The notes under the pieces are model-generated. The model saw only the letters and a list, made by a program, of their open reading frames with translations. It was not told the DNA's origin and made no database searches. A program made the position numbers and the translations under genes. A stretch of 64,000 bases of DNA, taken from contig VIIQ02000581.1 of assembly GCA_007449985.2 (NCBI GenBank), positions 868,001 through 932,000 of the forward strand. Reading direction: 5' to 3'. Source of the stretch: Desmodesmus armatus. Taxonomy: Eukaryota; Chlorophyta; Chlorophyceae; Sphaeropleales; Scenedesmaceae. Positions 12,037 through 22,417 of the stretch are shown piece by piece; within the stretch, counting starts at the first letter, position 1; every line of letters starts with the position of its first letter.

Positions 12037-14330
12037 TTAGGCGTGGCCGGGGCGGGACTTGAGGCGCACCACCTGTAACTGCTCAGCCCTGGCACCGGTC
12101 TTGGTGTTCTGGCAGCACATACGGTCCACCATCACTGTGCCCTCCTCCTCCAGGGTGAGGTAATCCTCCACAATGAAGTCAGGCTTGCGGCTCAGCAGGC
12201 CGCAGGTCTCGTGCCTGATCACCAGCATGCCCTCGTCTGTGAAGTAGACATGCCCCTGGCCCGTGCCCTGCAGATAAGGGACGAAGCAGGAAGCCACGAG
12301 CGAAACAGTTTCAGCAAAGGGATGGGAGGTGGCTGACCGCGCCATTGTGGAAACGCATAAGACAAGGGGTAAGGTGCCGGTGCTGCATGCGAGGGCTTGC
12401 AAAACTTGGAGCCAGCGCAGCAGGGACCATATGGCGCTGTGCTCAGTCTTTGACACATGGTTGCTCCACAACAGCTGCTGGGTGGCTCTATTTCCTCACT
12501 GCCATATCCTTCTCTCTCCTAAGACAGCCCCCGCTGCTGTACTACTCTCTGCACCCAGCCACGGTCTGACAAGTCATTGCCGAGCCTTGCAGGACAGAAC
12601 CCGGCAGTTCTGGCCGCCTCCACCCCCCAGCCCACCCACCCAGCGCAGCAGTGCATCTCTTCTCTCCCTCTGCTCAAACCCTGACCGTGTAACTGCCCCT
12701 GCCACAAGCGCAACGGTTGCACAGGCCCGCCACACTCACCAGCTTCACATCCCGCCGAGGCATCCATGAGGGGCAGGTCTCGTGCGTCTTGTCGTACGTC
12801 TCTGTGTGTGCTGAGGGCAGGCCCTTGGGCAGGAAGCCGGGGTTGGCGACCAGCTTCATGACGCGGTCATCCTCCTCTATCACGATGCCAGGGATGCTGG
12901 CGTGGATCTTCTGCACGAGTGTGCTGGCCTTGCACATCACATCCTGCACCCACCAGCAAACATAGGTGCATAGAGTGAAGCTTCAGCTTGACAGCACAGG
13001 CGGGTTGGCGTGGCGGGGGTGATGGTACCCTTACGAGAGCGCATGTACGAGGGTGCGACATGGAGTGTGTGCATGTTGACATGCCTGCCTGCAGTCCTGC
13101 ACCTTTCGTATGTCACTACATGCCTTCTGCTGACTCCAGCCACAAAATGCTGAGTGGTAGCTACCAACAGTACAACCCGATAAGGCTCGAGCATGCTAAA
13201 AGCCCCACAGGGGCATCAGCAGTGAACTTACAATGGGCTGTGGGTGTGGTGTGGTACGCTCGGGCACCAGTTCCCAGATGCCTGCGAAGCCTGTCACTGC
13301 TGGCACTGGCACAAACTTGAGGCCAGGAGCTGCAGGAAGGTGGCATGGGGGCAGCAGCAGCACAATCAGAGAGGTCAGACGATATGAAAAGGACATCAGG
13401 GCTTTGATGCAGTTGAGGTGTGGTGCACAGGTTAGGCGGGTACAGCCCATGCAGGTGGCTCCACACAACCAGCAAGGTGGTTGGTTGCACTTGCACTCCC
13501 TACCTGCCCAGCAAGGTCCCTGACGGTACTTCTACCTCAGCAGTGTGCTGAGGGTAGGTTTTGCCTGTCTCATACAAGGAATGCTGGGTAGTAGGCTGAA
13601 TGACCAGAAGTGGACTTGAATGCACACTGCCATCTAGCAACCACCCGCCCCCGTGTGCGCCTAGGTGTCTCTCCAAAAGACCAACACGATGACTGCATTG
13701 CCAGTAGTTGCTCAGCAGAGCTGCTTCAGTCCACTACAACTCACGTGCAAACAACAGGTCCTGTGGTGGCACCCAGTGGGGCAGCTCCTGTGGCGCCGGT
13801 GGAACCTGCACTGCCTGCTGCTGCTGGTCAATGCCACGATGCCACCCCTCAACCACCCCCGCAGGCAGAGGGCTGGCACGGTCCAGACTGTGCTGAGGTG
13901 TGATGTCACTGCAGGTGCTGCGGGCATCATAATACTCGCTGCTGGCCACAGAGTAGGAGTGCTGCAGGTGCTGCTTCTCCGCGAACACCTTGCCCCAGGA
14001 CTGCTGGCTGCGCATGGGGCTCTGCAGGGGTGAAGCCGCGTGCTCTGCCACCCTGATGTAGGAGTTGGTTGGGTGCTCAGCAGCAACAGGGTCCCGCACG
14101 GAGGGGGCTGTGCAGCAGAGCAGCAGGCGGGAGAGAGTGCCTGGGGACTTCCTGCGCTGCTGAACTTGCTGATGCTGGTGCTGGGGCCTGGGGGTGGCAT
14201 CAGGGGGCACTATACATGCTTCCGCAAAGGGACTGACATCCGAAACAACCAGCTGGTCTATCACCACGCTGGAATCAGTGTGGCCAGGGGCATCTCCACC
14301 CTTGCCACCAACACGGGCGGTCACCATCAT
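12037..14330 (-). CDS. Disordered N-terminus plus possible lipocalin-like beta-barrel domain
   Basis: Four phase-consistent exons read on the minus strand: 14330-13745, 13329-13232, 12943-12740, 12267-12037, giving 372 aa. The donor of exon 1 (C|GTGAGT) joins the CTCCTGG of exon 2 in frame. Residues 1 to about 195 are low-complexity (Gln, Ser, Pro, His) and probably disordered. The remaining ~175 residues form a compact domain opening with GFAGIWELVPERT and continuing with alternating charged/hydrophobic strands (HVYFTDEGMLVIRHET, TVMVDRM). The GxW opener and strand pattern recall lipocalin or fatty-acid-binding folds, but this is only a resemblance. No signal peptide or membrane segment is seen, so a cytosolic protein is likely. 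An independent small protein family is equally possible. Confidence 0.75.
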
Positions 14331-15284
14331 GGCTGGGCCGAAGTACAGAGGTGACCGAACCTAGCAATTAAAAACAGCGTGATTGCGGTGCGCTACTGGA
14401 CAGAGGGACCCGCAAACAATTCAACTGGAAGCCTTTGGAACCCTTAGATGATTGGTCTACTCGGCTTTGCAGTAAAAGACGATGGAAGACAGACTCAATT
14501 ATCCGTCAGCAGAGCTAAACCGGGTGGCCTTCTGGTATCACTGACTAATTTTTGACCATTGGTCTTTCAGCAGCTGTGTGGCTCACATGACTACACAGAA
14601 AATATGTATCCATCTATGTATGCTTTTTCTGGTGCTGAGGCACAACACCACTGGGGTCCTGATGACGGTCCGCTGTGCTGATGGGTGCAGGGTTCCTGTG
14701 CTGCCCAATTCTTTCAGTGCTCCTGGTCGGGGCGCCCGCTTCATAAAACCAAACCTTGGGTTGATGTGGTATGAATGGCAAGGCTCACCTGCCCACCTCC
14801 CCCTGGAGCCCTCCCACCCCACTCTCTACAGGGCCGGCGTCTGGGCCAAAAGAGCCTGTGGACAAGTCCCTCTGGCGACCTGCAGATCCATCTAATTGCT
14901 GACAGAAGGACTTGACACCTGCCAGCGCTGGCAGTTTCATGGTCTGCCTGAAAAGTACTGCTACACTGCTTGCCTCCAAGACAAAAGTGTGCTGAGCGCA
15001 ACAGCACTTCAAGGCCTGGGCCTTGATGCTTCCGCTGCACATATCATACGCATAACACTGGCTCAGGACAGCAACCTCGACGTAAACACACAAATGCCAA
15101 CACCCCAAGCGCCACCTTGGGCCCACCCGTCACACACATAAACACATCATAGTACAGCTGTGGCTCACAAACAGAACTGGGAGTGTCAGACATACAGGGC
15201 TCAACAGCGTCACGTAATCATCATCACCATCTCTGCGGCCTGGTGGCAGCGGCCCATCACTTCCACGAGCCTGGGACGGGCTGG
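14331..15284. other. Intergenic spacer between two minus-strand genes
   Basis: About 950 bp separating the stop of the upstream 223-aa gene from the start codon of the lipocalin-like gene. It should contain the promoter of the latter and the 3' UTR of the former. No further gene is supported. Confidence 0.5.
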
Positions 15285-17197
15285 CTACCTGCCTCCAGGG
15301 TGGAAGGCCAGAATGTCGCCACTGCCAACATAGCTGCGCTGCAGGCTATCTGCCTGCTGCTGCCTGTTGTGCTCAATGTTGTGGCTGTACACGGAAGGGT
15401 CAAAGCTCCTGTCGCCGCCAACCTGCACAGCACAGCGCATCACATCACATCACACGTCACACATATCCCAACAGCGGCACACTGCATGTTGCCCGGAAGT
15501 CGCACGTGGGCGATGCCAGCCCCATCCTGCAGTCTGTGACCATGTCGCCCACTGTCAACGTGCAGCGTTGCAAATTTCCCTACACCCACAACAGCGTCGC
15601 CAAAATAGCCACCAGCTGCTGCAGACAGCAGCTGACACGCACCTTGTCAGCCATGGTCTTTGGCTGGCTCTTGGCGTGATAGTTGCTGCGCTGCCACTGC
15701 TGCTTCACCTCGTCCTCGCCAAGTGTTGCGAATGGGCAGCTGCTGCCGCTGTTGCCGCCATGCCCACCTAACGGAGGAGGGCAGACAGTTGTAGCAGATG
15801 AAGGTTGGCCGTGGGTGCAGGCGCGGTGGTGACGCTGTGTTTTTGGGGGGCATATGGGCAAATGCACCGCTGCAGCACTGTGGCCCGACATCACTGAGGA
15901 CAAACTGCAAGCTGCACTAGACAGCGCCTCTGGCACACTGTAACGCACCGCTGTGCGCACATCACTGACTGGTGATGCGTCTTGTTACCTGCGCAGGTTG
16001 GCCGCTACTTGCTGGCACTCAGCTGCACCCAACAAGCAGCATGCACAGACAGACCGCTGCCTCCGAGCTTCCATGCAGCTGTTGTGCCTCACCTTCTTGC
16101 GCAGCCGAGCCATGTCTTTTCTCCTTGATCTGCTGCTGCAGCGCAACGTTGGCCGCCAGACTCTGCCTGTAGTCCTCAACGTCGAAGGTGCCGCCAGTGC
16201 CGATCTGCAGCGCCAACAAACAGCAACATCATTCAGTAATGTGAGCACACAAGGGTGCAGTGTTGCCTCTGTGAACAACCACACTGCAAATGGATGGGTT
16301 GCATGCAGGGGTGCTGATCGTCAGCCAGCCAGCGCAGTGGGACATCATGGTGCGCCAGTGCCATGAGCTCGCATCTGCACGCATGCATGCCACCGTGAAC
16401 ATGCCTGCACTTACCTTGTCTGGCAGGGGCTTGTGCACCTGCTGCAGGTGGAACTCCTTTGCCTCGCATGCTGTTGCCTCAGCACTGTGCAGGGAGTAGG
16501 GCGTGCATCCTGCTGGGGGTTGAGCAGCACACAACAGGCGTGTCAGTGACGCAAGCATGGCAAAGGACGGGCATTGTCACACGTGGATACGCAGTGCTGA
16601 CTGCTGCTGGGGCCCCCACAGCTGCAGGCACCCATTGCGCGAGACAAGCAGTGCTGTTTGAGCATCTTTGCCTTGTATCCGTCACAGCAGGTTGTGAACC
16701 GCAGCAAGGGACCTCGGGGCACTGGCTGACCTGCGTTGCGTGCCTTGCTGGTTGCCACGTTTTCTGCGTTTGCTGCTCTGTTGGCCAGGTACACGGCCTG
16801 GGGGGTTCAAATGCAGGGCAGTGTCAGTCGTGCAGATGACCACAAGAGCCTTGATGCTGCCATGATACAGGTCAAATGCATTTGTGGATAGATGGTCACC
16901 CAACCTACCTGGTCAAAACCACCCTTTCCAGCCTGCAAGCATGCCCAAACAAGCAAAGTCAGTAAGGTGGCAACAGTGGATTCGTTGATGTGGGCATCAT
17001 GAAGGTGCTATGGCCGTGTGCTGCTGCTGCATGTGCTGTGCAGCACAGCAGAAAAAGTAATCGGCATTATTGGTGTGAAGCTGCACCTTTTCTGTGACGT
17101 CCGTCTTCTTGTGCCTCAAGTGGAACTCTGCAGGATACTGCTCAGCAGCAGCATCAGCAGTGGCGAAAGGAGCAGCCATCAGCCTGCGTGCAGACAT
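15285..17197 (-). CDS. Unknown 223-aa protein with seven short exons
   Basis: Exons on the minus strand: 17197-17087, 16932-16909 (a 24-nt microexon, AGKGGFDQ), 16797-16731, 16509-16415, 16204-16093, 15767-15643, 15422-15285. All junctions are GT-AG and phase-matched, which is strong evidence for a real gene. I do not recognise the product. It is hydrophilic, rich in Gln, Ala, His and Lys, and lacks a signal peptide or membrane helix. Several segments share a pattern of acidic/aromatic residues followed by Gln/His/Lys-rich helix (EFHLRHKK, EFHLQQVHK, FDVEDYRQS, EDEVKQQWQRSNYHAK), suggesting degenerate internal repeats. The stop follows PGGR. A donor (AG|GTAGCC) overlaps that stop, so an additional 3' exon cannot be excluded. 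Confidence 0.75.
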
Positions 17198-17670
17198 GCA
17201 ATAGCACGGATCATGACTATCTCCACGTGAAGTATCATCCTGAGCCCGTGTGCTGTCCGTAGCCCCTTGATCACGCAGTCAGGTGCAGTTCTTGCAATCA
17301 CAGCAGCAGCAGGGCCTCAGCGTGAGCCAGGGTGCATGCATCCCGCAGGTTCAGACACACCTGATCAAGCTTTAGTTCGAACGTTACTGGGTGCTGGTCC
17401 GTCAGCAGTGCAGTCCGCAGTTGTTATCGCGATTTGTTGGATATGGTCAGGACACCAGAGTTACGTACGTAGCTGTGAATGTAATGTCAAACATGAACCA
17501 ATGGTTGCTGGCGTCCGAAACAAGGTTATTTTGCCAGCGGGTAATTATCTTGATAAAGACAGCCCGGTCAAACTCAAGGTGTTCAGGTCTTGGTCATGAA
17601 GAAAGGTGATCTGTTCAGCTGCTGCTCTCAACTTGCGTTGCACGTAACATGACACTCTTACGATGGAGTG

Positions 17671-17790
17671 CAGCGCACCACATCAACCCAGCTGTGCATC
17701 TGCTGAGATGCCACCCAAGCTGCTTCAGGGGCCATGCCACATGCCATTGGGTGTTGTCCCCAAGAAGTCAGCAACGTGCTGCAGCATGTG
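17671..17790 (-). pseudogene. Degenerate duplicate of the NUDCD2-like terminal exon
   Basis: This ~120-bp stretch aligns with the last exon of the neighbouring NudC-domain gene and its flanks (17826-17947), 155 bp away in the same orientation. It keeps the CTGCAGCA acceptor region and the GACTTCT and GGCATGT blocks, but carries indels and lacks the PGFDFSGA coding sequence. The bases matching the AAGCTGGATTGA end are also altered. It reads as a tandem exon duplication that has decayed. Confidence 0.8.
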
Positions 17791-17837
17791 CGTTGCACGT
17801 ACTAGAATACTCATACAATGTAGGGCAGCACACCACA

Positions 17838-18277
17838 TCAATCCAGCTTTGCATCTGCTGAGATACCACCCATGAAGCTTGCTGCATCAGGTGCCATGCC
17901 GTTGAATGTTGCCCCAGAGAAGTCAAAACCAGGGTGCTGCAGCACATGGCGAGGAGGACAGCAGACGTGAAGGTCAGGAGGTCACAGGAAGCATGTGTGG
18001 TTTGCATCAGTAAGCTTGTGCGTGGGGCTGCTGGACCAACAAGCTCAAGTTTGGCAAGTCGAGCACAAGTGGGTGTAATGCCTGCACACTGATGCAGTAG
18101 TCAGACAGCTCGCGCACAGCCCATACATCAGGCACATAGGCACAGCCTTCACAGATTCAAAACACAATGTCCTCACCTCTCTCTGGAAGCGTTCCAGCAT
18201 GATGCGCTGCTGGTCCTGTTGCTGGGCCATTGGGTCCAGCTCATGACCCTTCAGAACCGCCTGCCACGTCTCGCCCT

Positions 18278-18308
<31 letters not shown>

Positions 18309-19272
18309 GATCGCTGCCTGCCAGTGACTTGCAATCCCCTGGACCTGCTGGATGTTCATGACGCTCGCATGACGCTGGCCGGGGCCGTGTCCTGTTGGCT
18401 GCCTATGTCTAGTCCTGCTGCTACTGAACTTTCTAGATGGAACCTGCCAGCCTGAGCTGCCATCACTGCTGCCAGCTGCTTGACACAGAACATAGCATCC
18501 ACATGTTTGCTGCTGTGCTGGGACTGAAAACTCGTCCGCTGCTCACCGGCTGCAGCTTGGTCAGGGTGACGTGCATCAGGTCATCTTCTGCAGGGGTGCC
18601 AGGACAATACAGGGGCAGAGGCAGCGCACCAGCACAGGCACATGCGGCATGTGAGGGCAGCCTCAGCCACAAAGCCGATCCAGCAGCTGCGCGAGTTTCG
18701 AGATAGATATTCGAAGGGCCTGTTGAAGAGGGCAGCGTGCCGGTTGCAGAAGACCCTCCTCATCGCGGCTGTACACCCCTCGCGGCTGCTGCTGTCGCTG
18801 CTGAATCCTCAATGATATCCTGGCATGCTGCCCCACCTCACCTCACCTAGAGTCCAGATGCATTCTGACACCTTCACAACGGACCACAGATCCAACTGCA
18901 GCATGAAGAGCAGCATGCAAAACTCAGTCCAAGGAAACATGCCAAGAGCATTGCCACCCTGGCAAGGTCACAACGCCCGCACCACTAGGAGCACTTGCCT
19001 CATGCTTGTCCCACCTTCTGCCCGAACAACACCCTTCATGCATGCGGAGCTGCTGCTGGGCCATGCCTGCTTACATCCATGAACGGTGGGTTGCCATGGC
19101 GCCCAAACTTCAGGTGTTGCTTGGTGATGTCACAGAAAATCTCCTTCGCCCGTAGGTCAGGCGGCACAGAGATGTACATGTTGACTTCCGTCAGGGTCTG
19201 GTCCCATTCATATACTGTGCGCCCCTGGTGGGTGAACACATGCTTGGTGCTTGGCGCAAGGCGCTCTGCCAT
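17838..19272 (-). CDS. NUDCD2: NudC domain-containing protein 2-like (CS/p23 fold)
   Basis: Five phase-matched exons: 19272-19075, 18895-18847, 18587-18547, 18275-18177, 17936-17838, giving 161 aa (human NUDCD2 is 157). The CS domain (residues ~20-105) shows YEWDQTLTEVNMYISVP, DITKQHLKFGRHGNPPFMD, VKVSECIWTLEDD and MHVTLTKLQ. The C-terminal tail has the family's LERFQREHPGFDFSGA signature. NudC-type proteins are HSP90-associated co-chaperones involved in dynein and LIS1 stability and in beta-propeller folding (family knowledge). The acceptor of exon 4 sits directly against a (CTG)9 tract on the coding strand. The upstream spacer is shared with a divergent plus-strand gene and contains a transposon insertion. 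Confidence 0.92.
18279..18305. repeat. (CAG)9 microsatellite serving as splice-acceptor tract
   Basis: Nine uninterrupted CAG units. On the minus strand they read as (CTG)9 ending in the CAG acceptor of NUDCD2-like exon 4. Length change here would alter the acceptor region without touching the coding sequence. Confidence 0.95.
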
Positions 19273-19699
19273 GTCGCTGCCTGCCCTGAACCAAGCCTAG
19301 ATAAGTCACATAACCCAACTCCCAGCTTATGTATGCCCTTTATTTGAACACACACACACAACAACCTGGAAGGGGGGGGCAAAGTGGGGGGCAGGGATCA
19401 GCTCTAGCAGAGTGGGGGGCCCTGGTGGGGGCAGAGATCAGCTCTATTCAGATAGGACCGTAATCGGCTTCGGCCCTAGGGCGAGCTATTGTTTTCGTAA
19501 AAGAGATGTTTCTGAGGAAAAGGGTCGCACATTGTGCCTGAACTAGTCGCAATACCACGTGGTTACGTAAACGATCTGACAGCGACAGGAAGGGATGCAT
19601 TTCATTGCTGCAATCCAATAGGCTCCTCGTGTTCACTGACCCTATTTGATTGTTTTTATTAACCTTGAAACGCAACAGCATCTCCCGGTAGAGACACTA

Positions 19700-19707
19700 C
19701 ACTTGAC
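19700..19707. repeat. Target-site duplication, left copy (CACTTGAC)
   Basis: Identical to 20400-20407, immediately outside the hAT-type terminal inverted repeats. Confidence 0.93.
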
Positions 19708-20399
19708 TAGAGATGGCAAATACGTGGGGCTGGCAGACTGGGATACGCAGACGTACGTAATCCATACGTGAATATACGCTAATGTACGCATATGTACGTT
19801 TTCCTCGTATGTCTGCTTATTTGGTAGCTGATAACTGCTGTAGGGGTGGGTACAAGCCTGGAAATCGATTGGACATGGTGTATATGTGTTGGATATGTAT
19901 ATTTAGGCTTCTGGGGCCACCTGCACATCCATCAGCAGCTCAGGGAGGGAGCTACTGTGCGTCATGCCATGACGGAGAGCACAGCACAGCAGCACAACAC
20001 CAGCAGCACTCACACATATGCTAGCACCCTACGTCACTGCATGCCTCTCGAAACGACCTTCCAAACAGATGTGATGTGTTTAAGACACCGCCGGTCTTGT
20101 CGTGGGGTGTTTTCTGGAGTGTCACCACAACGTCAGCAGATCACCTGCAGGTATCAACCCCTGTATAGCCCTATCCATGGCTGCAGATGACCGGCATGAG
20201 TACAGAATATGTGTATATATGCTATACAGACCTGTATTACGCGCCTAGCGCCTGTCTAGATGCCCCAGAAGCAAAATATGGGGGTTCTGGCATACGCGTA
20301 TCCGTCCACCAAGGGAACGTTGGTTACGTATATGATACGTAAATCTGATACGTTTTTTGCATACGTTGCGTATACGCTTACGCGTATGTGCCATCTCTA
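19708..20399. mobile_element. hAT-type non-autonomous element (MITE), 692 bp
   Basis: The element begins TAGAGATGGCA and ends with the exact reverse complement TGCCATCTCTA, giving 11-bp terminal inverted repeats of the hAT style. It is flanked by the 8-bp direct repeat CACTTGAC (19700-19707 and 20400-20407), the target-site length diagnostic of hAT transposases. Both ends carry clusters of short TACGTA/ATACGC motifs (19730-19800 and 20280-20395), as expected for subterminal transposase-binding repeats. No transposase is encoded, so it depends on an autonomous partner elsewhere. The intact target duplication and terminal repeats suggest a fairly recent insertion. Confidence 0.93.
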
Positions 20400-20407
20400 C
20401 ACTTGAC
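20400..20407. repeat. Target-site duplication, right copy (CACTTGAC)
   Basis: Second copy of the 8-bp duplication. It lies 28 bp before the start codon of the next gene, so the insertion target was in that gene's 5' leader or core promoter. Confidence 0.93.
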
Positions 20408-20435
20408 AGGTTCACATACTGCTCCACCTCAAGCA

Positions 20436-21803
20436 ATGCCGCCTCGTCCAGGCCCTCCAAGAAAGCTCACCAACCAGCAGTTCACCTACTTCTGTCTAGG
20501 ACTACCCATAGGGCTGATAGCTGTCACTGTGGGCGTTGTTGGCCTGGTCATCGTATGGGGTAGGCACCCAGCGCAGCAGCACATCCTTCCGTCCGTGCCA
20601 TCCTTCCACAACCAGCCTCAGCGCAGCAGCTCCCCCAGGGCACTATACTGAAGGTATCATCGTTGTGCATGCCTTGCTGCAGATGCCAAGCAAGAGCTGG
20701 CCATATCAAGAACAGACTTTGCAGACCTCTGGCGGCGAGCTGTGCACCACAACCCATTTGTGCAGGCGTTCATGCTGAACTTTGGGGCAATAGGTGAGAA
20801 GCTGCAATCTTTTTTTGTGCTGACAACAGCAGCTAGTCCAAAGCGTGTGGTGCGTGGTTGAGTACGCAGAAAGGGTTCAGAAGCAGTTGGCTTGCAGCTG
20901 GACACAGCTGCGTAGACAGCCAGCAGCAGCTTCCTGTACAATGTGCATTGTCATGGCAGGGGACACCTGTTGCACATGCTGCAGACAACATGAAAAACCA
21001 ACAAGCAGGTCAAATCTTGTCTCCATCGTATGCATGGGATTGAGAAAAGGAGCATGCACATGTGTGTGCATCAATATCAAGCATCCAAGGCAAAGGGCCA
21101 GGCACATTGGCAGCGCTGGCTGGATTGTACATTGTAGGATTAGGAATAGGAGGAATGTAGCTCGGCCCACATCAGAGGGGATGCCTGCCCAAGCTGCTGC
21201 ACGTGCCCTGCCTGCAGGTTTTGGGTACAGCATCGCGAGGCTGCTAGAGCATAGAAACGCGATCAAGGTGGGTGGAAAGGCACATGAAATGTGCAGTGGA
21301 GATTGACTCTGGGGCTAGGGGAACAGCCTGGCCGCCCATCCAGCCTCATTGCTGCTGCAGCAGTTGTGTTTCCCACCAGGCTGTTGCATGGACGTGTGGG
21401 GCCCCCAGCCATGCAACACCAGCATGATCAGTGCATGTCGCTTAGGTGTGGTAGCAGGACAGCTTGAACAGCACGTCACCCTCCTCTTCAGCTCGAGCCG
21501 CAGCACCAGCAGCAGCACCGCAGGACTACGGAGTCCTGCGGTGCTGCTGCGTACTATCATGGATTCATGCTGGTACTTTTAAGAAGCAGCGCAGGCCATG
21601 GCATGCCTTTTACCTGTCATGCAAAGTTGGCTGTCGCAACGTATTCAAGAAATGCCATTAACCTTGCTGTGTGAACTGGCCCTTTGGGCATCACCATGCA
21701 GGCAGGTCAGGACTAATGTTCATGCTTTTGCTGACCCATGCAGGCGGAGCAGCAGCAGGAGCGGCGGCGGCCAGCCCGCGCAGAGAGCAGAAAGGACAAG
21801 TAG
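20436..21803 (+). CDS. Small membrane protein of 114 aa, function unknown
   Basis: Four phase-consistent exons: 20436-20559, 20683-20793, 21218-21267, 21744-21803. The protein has a Pro-rich start, one clear transmembrane segment (CLGLPIGLIAVTVGVVGLV, residues ~19-40), an amphipathic middle (RTDFADLWRRAVHHNPF), a second weakly hydrophobic stretch (FMLNFGAIGFGYSIARLL) and a very basic Gln/Arg tail. Size and layout resemble small organelle inner-membrane subunits, but no family is recognised. A hAT-type element ends 36 bp before the ATG, so the present promoter or 5' leader is partly transposon sequence. Confidence 0.8.
21509..21550. repeat. Perfect 19-bp hairpin with 4-nt loop in an intron
   Basis: Arms 21509-21527 and 21532-21550 are exact reverse complements around the loop ACGG. 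It lies in the last intron of the 114-aa membrane-protein gene. The right arm (AGTCCTGCGGTGCTGCTGC) mirrors the CAG-rich left arm, so it may have arisen by an inverted duplication. Confidence 0.95.
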
Positions 21804-22417
21804 CAGTCGTGATATCTGCCTGGTATCCCTGTCATCTGTCCATGCCTGTCTTATGATGGGCCTAGGCCGGCCAGGCCCATCATATGCATGTGCATGTATC
21901 ATATATTTATCGCTGTGTGTAGTATCTGGTGTGCTGGCACTGCGTTCAGGAATCAGCCTGATGGCTGGGTGTCGGAAGGCGACCACCTTAAGGCTGGTTG
22001 CTTTGACTGGATAACGTGTGTGTTTGTTGCCCCATTCCTCTGAGAGGAGTCTGCCTGGCCCAGGCCCCCTGGGCCCCCAAGGTGCTGAGCAGGTGCTTGT
22101 AATGTGTGCTTCACAGCTTTTGACAACAATGATGTGTGTTTGTGATCATTGTACCCCAAATCCAGCGAGCCATGCATGACAAATTTGTAACAAGTGACAC
22201 TTGCCAAAAGTACAAAATGCCCCACCGCCTTGACTGGCCGCATCGTAATTACTTGCAAACAGCTGCATTACATTTGAGCAGTTTGCACTCGTGGGGAGCC
22301 TTGCAAGCCCGAAAGTGACTCACCTGGATCTTCTTCGTCCCTGTACCAGCTCAGTCGCTTCACAGGTTTCCACAGCAACAGTATGGACAATCGTGATGAC
22401 GGTATCGTTACTGGCAG

